A stretch of DNA of 64,000 bases from the NCBI RefSeq assembly GCF_003054285.1, contig NZ_QBKS01000002.1:434001-498000 (forward strand), read 5' to 3'. A program made the position numbers and the translations under genes. Positions 58,638 through 64,000 of the stretch are shown one piece after another. The notes below the pieces were generated by a model. The model was not told the DNA's origin, did not search any database, and saw only the letters and a program-made list of their open reading frames with translations. The DNA is from Litoreibacter ponti (GTDB lineage Bacteria > Pseudomonadota > Alphaproteobacteria > Rhodobacterales > Rhodobacteraceae). Position 1 is the first letter of the stretch, and the number at the start of each line of letters is the position of its first letter.

Positions 58638-58967
58638 TTACGAGACGGTGATTTCTTTGCTTTCCGTGTAGACGTCGCCGTCATCGTCATACCATGTGAA
58701 GGTGAATTCACCGGTTTCCGGAACGACCGCCTCGAACTCGAAGAATGGGTTGGTCGAAATCGCGGGCTCGAGCGTCACGTCGATCACGTTTTGACCGTTA
58801 AAGTCAGCCGTGAAGCGGTTGATGATCGAGCGCGGAATGATGTTGCCATCGCTGTCCTTGCGCTGGCCGCTTTCCATCTTGTGGCTGATCAGCGTCTTGA
58901 TGGTGATGGTTTCACCGGCGGCGGCTTTCTTCGGGACTTTGACCCGGGGTTTCACACCAGATGCCAT
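58638..58967 (-). CDS. soxZ: Sulfur carrier complex protein SoxZ
   Basis: A 109-residue beta-sandwich protein that binds SoxY to form the carrier complex. Landmarks are RVKVPKKAAAGETITIKTLI near the start, MESGQRKDSDGNIIPRSIIN, and FTFTWYDDDGDVYTESKEI at the end. There is no signal peptide; SoxZ is exported with SoxY through its Tat signal. The length is typical. It lies 62 bases after soxY and 33 bases before soxA. Confidence 0.96.
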   Translation of the reverse strand: MASGVKPRVKVPKKAAAGETITIKTLISHKMESGQRKDSDGNIIPRSIINRFTADFNGQNVIDVTLEPAISTNPFFEFEAVVPETGEFTFTWYDDDGDVYTESKEITVS

Positions 58968-59028
58968 GATGTCTCTCCTTTATCTGAGCTCTCGGCGCGC
59001 GGTGCGCGCGAGCGCCGTATTTCCTGGA

Positions 59029-59451
59029 TCAGCCGCCGCAGCCGCCGATGGTCACTTTCACTTCGGTCTTGGCCATCTGGTACGAGCCGTCTTCCATCTT
59101 GGCCACCGCCACGACGTTTTGCGTCTTCGCCAGACGAATGCGGGTCGAGGCGCTGCGCGATGCGCTGAGCGGGCCGAAGTTGAAGGTCGCCACGCTCGGC
59201 ACCGGATTGCCATCCGCATACAGCGTGATCTGCGTCGCGCCCGGCGCGCTGACCCCGATCGGAACGGTGTTACCGTTCTCGGCAATCTCGGGTGCGGTCA
59301 GAGTGATCGCGCCCTCGCCGATCTCCGCGCCGCCGGTCAGTGCCGCAATGGCTTCGTCCGTCAGGCTGGCAAATGCGGGCAGGCCCGTCAGGCTTGCGAA
59401 GGCAAGCGTGCCGGAGCCGAGTGCGAGAATTTTTCGCCGTGTCAGTTCCAT
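59029..59451 (-). CDS. soxY: Sulfur carrier protein SoxY
   Basis: A 140-residue protein that holds sulfur intermediates covalently on a cysteine at its extreme end. The diagnostic swinging arm G-G-C-G-G is the last five residues (VKVTIGGCGG). The Tat signal is LTRRKILALGSGTLAFASL. I start at the second ATG (59451) because GGAG lies 6 bases upstream of it; the first ATG, four codons earlier, is possible. It lies 23 bases after soxX. Periplasmic enzymes SoxAX, SoxB and SoxCD act on it in turn. Confidence 0.96.
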   Translation of the reverse strand: MELTRRKILALGSGTLAFASLTGLPAFASLTDEAIAALTGGAEIGEGAITLTAPEIAENGNTVPIGVSAPGATQITLYADGNPVPSVATFNFGPLSASRSASTRIRLAKTQNVVAVAKMEDGSYQMAKTEVKVTIGGCGG

Positions 59452-59474
59452 GTTAAGCTCCATGTCTTGAAAGA

Positions 59475-59951
59475 TTACTCTTCCTTGAGTGTCATCAGAT
59501 AGGCGACCACGTCCTCGACCTCTTGGGCCGCAAGCAGGGGCTGCACCTCTGCGTCGCCATGTGCCTTGCCGGTGTATGCGTCACCCAGCCGGGTGAAGCC
59601 TTCGGTGCGGTAGAAGGACGGCATCATGCTGTCCTCGAACATCACCTTGGCGTTTGCGACGATGCCGCGAAGCTCCGCCTCGCTCCACCGATCGGCAACA
59701 CCGTTCAGAGGCGGGCCAATCTCGCCGTGGAACGGCAGGTGGCTCAGGGCATCGACCTGATGGCAGGCGATGCAATTTCCCGCGCCCTTGTTCATGATCT
59801 CGGCGCCGTTCTGCGGATCCCCGGCGGTGCCGGACAGAGATGTTTCCACCGCGCCCTCGACGTAAACGACATCCGTGGGTTTCACGACCTCTGCCGTGGC
59901 GATTGTTCCGGCTAATGTGGCAGCCAGCCCCAGTCCCAATGCGTAATTCAT
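59475..59951 (-). CDS. soxX: Monohaem cytochrome c SoxX
   Basis: A 158-residue periplasmic cytochrome that pairs with SoxA. It has a signal peptide (MNYALGLGLAATLAGTIATA), one haem motif CIACH near residue 60 (GNCIACHQVDALSHLPFHG), and the probable axial methionine in DSMMPSFYRTEGF. The length is in the usual range. It is the first gene of the soxXYZA run. The 150-base gap upstream, before soxW, carries an ATTC-N8-GAAT operator candidate and corresponds to the wx control region of Paracoccus-type clusters. Confidence 0.95.
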   Translation of the reverse strand: MNYALGLGLAATLAGTIATAEVVKPTDVVYVEGAVETSLSGTAGDPQNGAEIMNKGAGNCIACHQVDALSHLPFHGEIGPPLNGVADRWSEAELRGIVANAKVMFEDSMMPSFYRTEGFTRLGDAYTGKAHGDAEVQPLLAAQEVEDVVAYLMTLKEE

Positions 59952-60024
59952 GCGCCCTCCCTGCGTCGATTCCGTGCCTTGGCTATCTGCACACTACGGC
60001 ACACAATCGAACTGACGCAACATC

Positions 60025-60044
60025 AAATTCAACTACATGAATTT
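60025..60044. promoter_or_regulatory. SoxR/SqrR-type operator in the soxW-soxX region
   Basis: AAATTC (60025-60030), 8 bases, GAATTT (60039-60044): a perfect 6-base inverted repeat that contains ATTC-N8-GAAT, the site reported for the related persulfide sensor SqrR of Rhodobacter capsulatus. It lies 74 bases upstream of the soxX start on the minus strand, in an AT-rich stretch where a promoter would be expected. SoxR is encoded in this cluster and is the obvious ligand. Confidence 0.65.
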
Positions 60045-60102
60045 TTTAATTCGTTCGCAGATGCAGCATATTTGATAGATTTATGTCGCAGGCGCAGCAA
60101 TC

Positions 60103-60663
60103 TCAGCCCTTTTGTTCCTCGAACTTGCGCGCGTGGTACTTCTGGAACGGCTCATCGCCCTCGTAGCCCTTCTCGACGACCCAGCTCAGCATGTTGAGCG
60201 TGGTCCAGCGCCCGAACGCACCGGGCATGTTCGCCACCGCTGCCTGCGTGGCCGTCTTTTCGCCATCCACTTCTTCGGGGAAAAAGTAGATGCTCGGCGT
60301 GAAGAGCGCCCCCCAGCGCTTGACCATGTCCTTCTCCGGCAGCGTCGTTCCGTCGAAATCCGTCACCTCGACATCACCGAACATGTTGATCTGCACGACG
60401 AAGAAATTGTCTTCTATGTATTGCGCGATCTCGGGCACGACGAAGACCTCTTCGTGCATCTTCTTGCAGTAGATGCAGCCGCGCTGCTCGACGAGGACCA
60501 TCAGCCGTTTGCCCTCCTCCGTGGCTTCGGCCAGATCCTCGCTCAGGTCCTTGAACGTATCACGCATCCAGGGCGCCTTGTGCAGCCCATCATCGCCGAT
60601 CTCGGCCGCGCCAAGGCTCGTGGCACATAGAATTGCATACAGGGTCATCAGAAGTCGTTTCAT
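60103..60663 (-). CDS. soxW: Periplasmic thioredoxin SoxW
   Basis: A 186-residue thioredoxin-fold protein with a signal peptide (MKRLLMTLYAILCATSLGAAE) and the active-site motif QRGCIYCKKMHEEV near residue 60, plus the cis-proline region GALFTPSIYFFPEE. In Paracoccus, SoxW receives electrons from the membrane protein SoxV and is linked to activation of the SoxY carrier cysteine. It sits 19 bases after soxV, and the 150-base gap after it holds the soxX control region. I start at 60663; the frame upstream overlaps soxV and lacks family likeness. Confidence 0.93.
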   Translation of the reverse strand: MKRLLMTLYAILCATSLGAAEIGDDGLHKAPWMRDTFKDLSEDLAEATEEGKRLMVLVEQRGCIYCKKMHEEVFVVPEIAQYIEDNFFVVQINMFGDVEVTDFDGTTLPEKDMVKRWGALFTPSIYFFPEEVDGEKTATQAAVANMPGAFGRWTTLNMLSWVVEKGYEGDEPFQKYHARKFEEQKG

Positions 60664-60682
60664 GTCTCGTCCTCCCAGACTG

Positions 60683-61423
60683 TCAGCCGATGCTGCTGAA
60701 CCACGGAATGGTTTCCAGCATCCATTGAGCGATGATGTTGATGGAATTGGTCGCGATGAGCACGCCAAAGGCAATGAGCAACAGGCCCATCAGTTTCTCG
60801 ATCAGACCCAGATGGCGTCTGAACCGCGACATCCAGGACATAAAAGGACCGATGAACAGCGCCGCCGCGATGAACGGCAAGGTCATGCCCAGCCCGTAGG
60901 CGAACAGCAATACGGCCCCCTGCCCCGCGGTCTCTTGCCCGGCGGCGGTGAACAGGATGGCCGCCAGAACCGGCCCCACGCACGGGGTCCAGCCAAAGGC
61001 GAAGGCCAGACCGATCACATAGGCCCCAAGCAGGCTTACGTTGGATGTATCCCCGGCGTCCGCGCGCAACTGCCGGTACAGGATGCCGATGCGGATCACG
61101 CCCAGAAAATGCAGCCCCATGGCAATGATGATCGCCGCCGCGATCCAGCGCAGCACGTCAAAATATTCCCGGACCAGACTGCCGAAGGCGGTGGCGGTTG
61201 CGCCAAGTCCCATGAAGACCGTGATCACGCCCAGCGCGAAACAGCAGGCCGCGAGGAAGGCGCGCAGACGCACGGCGCGTGAGATCTCGGCCTCGGCAGA
61301 GATCTGGTTCATCCCCACGCCGGCAAGATAGCTCAGGTAGAACGGCACGATCGGCAGGATGCAGGGCGAGAGGAAAGAGAGAAGTCCGGCGGCCAACGCG
61401 CCCAGGAGCGTCACATCAAACAT
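60683..61423 (-). CDS. soxV: Membrane thiol-disulfide transporter SoxV (CcdA family)
   Basis: A 246-residue inner-membrane protein with six helices that carries reducing power from cytoplasmic thioredoxin to periplasmic SoxW. The two redox cysteines lie in FLSPCILPIVPFYLSYLAG near residue 20 and GWTPCVGPVLAAILF near residue 145, the CcdA/DsbD-beta signature. It is the first gene of the leftward soxVW transcript and faces soxS across a 79-base divergent region with an operator-like repeat. A paralogue for cytochrome c biogenesis would have the same motifs, but the neighbours fix the assignment. Confidence 0.94.
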   Translation of the reverse strand: MFDVTLLGALAAGLLSFLSPCILPIVPFYLSYLAGVGMNQISAEAEISRAVRLRAFLAACCFALGVITVFMGLGATATAFGSLVREYFDVLRWIAAAIIIAMGLHFLGVIRIGILYRQLRADAGDTSNVSLLGAYVIGLAFAFGWTPCVGPVLAAILFTAAGQETAGQGAVLLFAYGLGMTLPFIAAALFIGPFMSWMSRFRRHLGLIEKLMGLLLIAFGVLIATNSINIIAQWMLETIPWFSSIG

Positions 61424-61447
61424 GGACCGACCGCCTCTTTCCTTGAG

Positions 61448-61467
61448 ATATTCAAAAATTAGATTAT
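61448..61467. promoter_or_regulatory. SoxR/SqrR-type operator in the soxV-soxS region
   Basis: ATATTC (61448-61453), 8 bases, GATTAT (61462-61467): an inverted repeat with one mismatch in six, containing ATTC-N8-GATT. It is close to the perfect site at 60025-60044 and lies between the divergent soxV and soxS genes (25 bases from soxV, 36 from soxS). This matches the sv region to which SoxR binds in Paracoccus-type clusters. Confidence 0.55.
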
Positions 61468-61502
61468 GATGAAGTGACGGAACGCGTCAATGAGGGGATC
61501 AT

Positions 61503-61871
61503 ATGGCACTGCTCAGAGCACTCGCTGTCGTACTGGTCGGCATGCTGCCAGTGTCGGCACAAGCCGATCCCATCCTGCTCATGGCGGAAGAGGATGGCTG
61601 CGTCTGGTGCGCCCGCTGGAACGCAGAGATCGCGCATATCTATCCCAAGACCGCCGAAGGCCGCACCGCCCCGTTGCAACGCTACGACGTGCATGGTGAA
61701 GCGCCCGATGTCGTCTTCGTCAGCCGCGTGCGCTTTACCCCGACTTTCATTCTTGTCGAGGACGGCAAGGAGGTCGGTCGCATCGAAGGATATCCGGGCG
61801 AGGATTTTTTCTGGTCCGTGTTGACGATGATGTTTGAGAACGCAGATATTCCCTTGGATCAAGCGAGTTAA
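61503..61871 (+). CDS. soxS: Periplasmic thioredoxin-like SoxS
   Basis: A 122-residue thioredoxin-fold protein with a signal peptide (MALLRALAVVLVGMLPVSAQA) and the motif EEDGCVWCARWNAEI near residue 35. The cis-proline segment VRFTPTFILVEDGKEVGRIEG completes the fold. SoxS in Paracoccus reductively reactivates SoxY. It heads the rightward soxS-soxR-soxT group and shares a divergent control region with soxV. soxR follows after 6 bases. Confidence 0.92.
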   Translation: MALLRALAVVLVGMLPVSAQADPILLMAEEDGCVWCARWNAEIAHIYPKTAEGRTAPLQRYDVHGEAPDVVFVSRVRFTPTFILVEDGKEVGRIEGYPGEDFFWSVLTMMFENADIPLDQAS

Positions 61872-61877
61872 CTCAAT

Positions 61878-62261
61878 ATGACGGTTCCCATGACAGCGAA
61901 TGTTAACAGCGCGGCAGAGCCCGCATCGCGCCTGCCCGTGTTCGACAAGAATATGTGCGCCGACGACATGGAACGCATGATGGAGAACGCGCAGCGCGCC
62001 TCCAACTTCCTCAAGGCGATCAGCCATGAGGGGCGGCTGATGATCCTGTGTCACCTCGCCTCCGGCGAAAAGTCGGTCACCGAGCTTGAGGAACTGCTGT
62101 CAGCCCGGCAGGCCGCCGTCTCCCAGCAGCTCTCGCGCTTGCGCCTCGAAGGGCTGGTGACGCCCCGCCGCGACGGCAAGGCGATCTACTACAGCTTGAC
62201 AGACGAGCGCCCGAAGCAAATCATGGAAGTCGTCTACGACCTGTTCTGCAGGGAAGACTGA
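61878..62261 (+). CDS. soxR: ArsR-family repressor SoxR with SqrR-like cysteines
   Basis: A 127-residue winged-helix repressor of the sox genes. The helix-turn-helix is KSVTELEELLSARQAAVSQQLSRLR split as VTELEELL and ARQAAVSQQLSRLR near residues 67-92, followed by the wing LVTPRRDGKAIYYSLTD. Cysteines fall at 27, 58 and 124. The 66-residue spacing of the last two equals that of Cys41 and Cys107 in SqrR of Rhodobacter capsulatus, which forms a tetrasulfide bridge with persulfides. De-repression by sulfane sulfur is therefore likely. Operator candidates lie at 60025 and 61448. The ATG at 61890 is an alternative start. Confidence 0.92.
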   Translation: MTVPMTANVNSAAEPASRLPVFDKNMCADDMERMMENAQRASNFLKAISHEGRLMILCHLASGEKSVTELEELLSARQAAVSQQLSRLRLEGLVTPRRDGKAIYYSLTDERPKQIMEVVYDLFCRED

Positions 62262-62299
62262 CCAGACGCCCAGCCAGCGTTTGGTTCGGGAGAGAACAC

Positions 62300-63352
62300 A
62301 TGCTGGAAATGCTCGGAGAAGCAAACGCGACGGCGCTCATCGGCCTGATGGGTGGGATTGCGCTTGGGCTTGCGGCCCGTATCGGACGGTTCTGCACCTT
62401 GGGCGCCATCGAAGATGTGCTCTACGGCGCCGATGATCGGCGCTTGCGAATGTGGGCGATTGCGATCGCCGTGTCGATCATCGGCACGCATATTGCCTTG
62501 TCCATGGGCACCTTCGACAGCGGCGGGACGGCTTATCTCGACCGGGTGTGGAACCCGATGGGCACGATCATCGGCGGCTTGCTGTTCGGATACGGCATGG
62601 CGCTGAGCGGCAATTGCGGCTACGGCGCGCTCGCGCGGCTCGGCGGCGGTGATCTTCGGTCTTTCGTCATCGTTCTCGTCATGGGGCTTTCCGCCTATTT
62701 CGTCATGTCGGGCCCCTTGGCGCATACCCGGGTCTGGCTGTTCCCCGTGGAAGAGAACGCCACGACCGCACAGGGGCTCACGCAAATGCTGGGAGGCGTC
62801 GGGATCTCACCGCTGACAACCGGTCTGGTGGTGGGCGGCGGATTGCTCGCCGCGGCATTGGCGAAATCAGAGATGCTGCGCTCAACGGGGCATATCTTCT
62901 GGGGGTGTGTCGTGGGGCTCGCCGTCGTCTCCGGCTGGCTTGGAACCTACTGGGTCGCAACCACTGGCTTTGACGCGGAGCCGATCGAGACCCACACCTT
63001 CGCCGCGCCCATTGGCGATACGATTTTCTACACGATGACGGCGTCGGGCAACGCCCTGTCGTTCAGCGTCGGCTCGGTCGTGGGCGTCGTGATAGGCGCG
63101 GCCCTTGGCTCTTATTCCAAGGGCCATTTCCGGTGGGAGGCCTGCGAAGATCCGCGCGAGCTGCGCCGACAAATTCTCGGCGCCGCGATCATGGGTCCCG
63201 GCGCGATCTTGGCTGTCGGGTGCAGCGTCGGTCAGGGAATCTCGGCCTTCTCCGTCTTGGCCTTCAGCGCGCCTGTCACCTTGGCCGCGATCTTCATAGG
63301 TGCCGCTTTTGGACTAAAGCAGCTCATCACCGGCTTCGCGCCTGCGCAGTAG
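62300..63352 (+). CDS. soxT: YeeE/YedE family sulfur transporter SoxT
   Basis: A 350-residue inner-membrane protein with about nine or ten helices and the YeeE/YedE (DUF395) repeats. Conserved cysteine blocks are ARIGRFCTLGAIED near residue 27, MALSGNCGYGALARLGGGDL near residue 110, and LAVGCSVGQGISAFS near residue 312. YeeE imports thiosulfate in E. coli by relay between cysteines. SoxT homologues in sox clusters are proposed to move thiosulfate or another sulfur species and to affect SoxR sensing. It follows soxR after 38 bases and ends the rightward group. Confidence 0.9.
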   Translation: MLEMLGEANATALIGLMGGIALGLAARIGRFCTLGAIEDVLYGADDRRLRMWAIAIAVSIIGTHIALSMGTFDSGGTAYLDRVWNPMGTIIGGLLFGYGMALSGNCGYGALARLGGGDLRSFVIVLVMGLSAYFVMSGPLAHTRVWLFPVEENATTAQGLTQMLGGVGISPLTTGLVVGGGLLAAALAKSEMLRSTGHIFWGCVVGLAVVSGWLGTYWVATTGFDAEPIETHTFAAPIGDTIFYTMTASGNALSFSVGSVVGVVIGAALGSYSKGHFRWEACEDPRELRRQILGAAIMGPGAILAVGCSVGQGISAFSVLAFSAPVTLAAIFIGAAFGLKQLITGFAPAQ

Positions 63353-63786
63353 CTTTGATGCGCATTCGCAGTGTCAGCACTAGACGGTGATAGGTTAGAG
63401 CCAATATTCGCCTGTCGGCACTCAACATACGCGGACACAGCTAAAGCTCTGAAACCTTCGCATTTCAAAAACCCCGATTGGAACAATGTACCATCGGAAA
63501 ATTATTTACTTTCGGAAAACGGGGCAGAACCACGGGATTTGCAGACGACACAGACGAAAGTCTCTCCCCCGTGCGCTCAGGGCGAAAGCCGTGCAGATCA
63601 AAGCCAGTTGAGCCTACGGGATCGCGCGGGGTCGGACCATCCAGCCACCGTCTCGATACTCGAAAGTGAATGGCACACTTTGTCAGCAAAGGGCCAGATT
63701 GGACCGACAGCGTGAGTCAGGTCTTGCCACGAGCCAACACTGGAAAATCTTCGCTAGATCGGCATTGTTTGCGTCGGGAGAATTCC
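63353..63786. other. AT-richer intergenic region after soxT, no recognisable gene
   Basis: These 434 bases are visibly less GC-rich than the genes around them, especially 63430-63540. One 114-codon frame runs rightward (63371-63715) and one 74-codon frame runs leftward (63465-63689). Neither resembles a known family, has a good ribosome-binding site or shows the third-position GC bias of the neighbours, so I do not call a gene. The region may be a remnant of inserted DNA or a long leader for the next gene. Confidence 0.4.
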
Positions 63787-64000
63787 ATGGCAGACACTTT
63801 GATCACTTCAGAAATCAACTTCGAAGCGGACGGTAAGCAGTCGGGCTATTTGCGTGTGCCGCACTCGGTCGACCGGTCTGCCTATGGGTGGCTGCCTGTC
63901 CCGATCACCGTCATTCGGAACGGGCAAGGACCAACTTTGGTCCTTTCGGCGGGGGTGCATGGGGACGAATACGAGGGCCAGATCGCAGTCAGTGAGTTGG
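63787..64000 (+). CDS. Succinylglutamate desuccinylase/aspartoacylase family protein, DoeB-like, 3'-truncated by window edge
   Basis: The first 71 codons are visible and run off the window. The sequence opens MADTLITSEINFEADGKQSG, then PHSVDRSAYGWLPVPITVI and the zinc-binding GVHGDEYEGQIA (H-G-D-E, first metal motif). The P-H-S-x-D-R-S-A-Y-G-W segment closely matches DoeB, the N2-acetyl-L-2,4-diaminobutanoate deacetylase of ectoine breakdown. A start at ATG 63787 is supported by GGGAG 7 bases upstream. The rest of the pathway would have to lie outside this window, so the assignment is tentative. Confidence 0.75.
   Translation, partial: MADTLITSEINFEADGKQSGYLRVPHSVDRSAYGWLPVPITVIRNGQGPTLVLSAGVHGDEYEGQIAVSEL

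Noticed and set aside
63371..63715. 114-codon open frame after soxT
   Set aside because: No ribosome-binding site, no recognisable domain, and codon use unlike the neighbours; described only as part of the intergenic region.
1..64000. tRNA, rRNA, CRISPR, insertion sequences and prophage genes
   Set aside because: Looked for in gaps and gene content and not seen; a tRNA or covariance-model scan would be needed to exclude small RNAs.

Overview
The window is typical alphaproteobacterial chromosome of the Rhodobacteraceae/Roseobacter type. The evidence is a high G+C content, dense gene packing with many 4-base ATGA start/stop overlaps, an RpoHII-type heat-shock sigma factor, ALAS-type hemA, and closely matching protein families throughout. 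Two energy-yielding clusters stand out: a form I aerobic CO dehydrogenase operon and a complete SOX thiosulfate-oxidation cluster. Together they suggest a lithoheterotroph that supplements organic growth with CO and reduced sulfur. I cannot name the species. No rRNA, tRNA, CRISPR array, insertion sequence or prophage was seen.

Bases 1-2933 (+ strand) hold two GNAT acetyltransferases, chorismate mutase, rpsP, bluB, an unannotated 46-residue protein and rimM. The usual trmD-rplS continuation is missing, and a GC-rich repeat-bearing gap follows. Bases 3241-10499 (mostly - strand) are housekeeping: 2-hydroxyacid dehydrogenase, csaA, proC, a YbjN protein, a membrane-anchored ThiF/MoeB protein, dut, coaBC, a ChaN-like protein and rpoH2 behind a likely RpoE promoter. 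Bases 10595-22084 carry cobU, a phosphatase, a GST, comM, gshB, yraN, rsmI, an LpoA-like lipoprotein, glnD and murJ. Four back-to-back palindromes lie between glnD and murJ.

Bases 22103-38616 are mixed. They include a Hint-domain protein, a sulfotransferase, a DMT exporter, an acyl-CoA synthetase and two proteins of unknown function. A five-gene nucleoside salvage operon follows (cdd-deoA-deoB-add-upp), then a winged-helix/TolB-like/TPR regulator, prpE, a TerB-like protein and a Na+/H+ antiporter.

Bases 38689-47234 (- strand) are the cox operon in the order coxC-M-S-L-D-E-F-(two micro-ORFs)-G. CoxMSL is the FAD/2Fe-2S/Mo enzyme. CoxD, E, F and G assemble and anchor it, and CoxC (MHYT plus LytTR) is the likely sensor-regulator. 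Bases 47381-51294 link the two lithotrophic clusters with two metallo-beta-lactamase-fold proteins (SoxG/SoxH-like), a YgaP-type membrane protein, hemA and a DUF302 protein. Bases 51386-63352 are the sox cluster: soxV-W-X-Y-Z-A-B-C-D-E-F on the - strand, divergent from soxS-R-T. SoxAX, YZ, B and CD form the periplasmic thiosulfate-oxidising complex. SoxV, W and S deliver reductant, SoxT is a probable sulfur transporter, and SoxR is an ArsR-family thiol sensor with matching operator sequences in both control regions. The window ends inside a DoeB-like deacylase gene.
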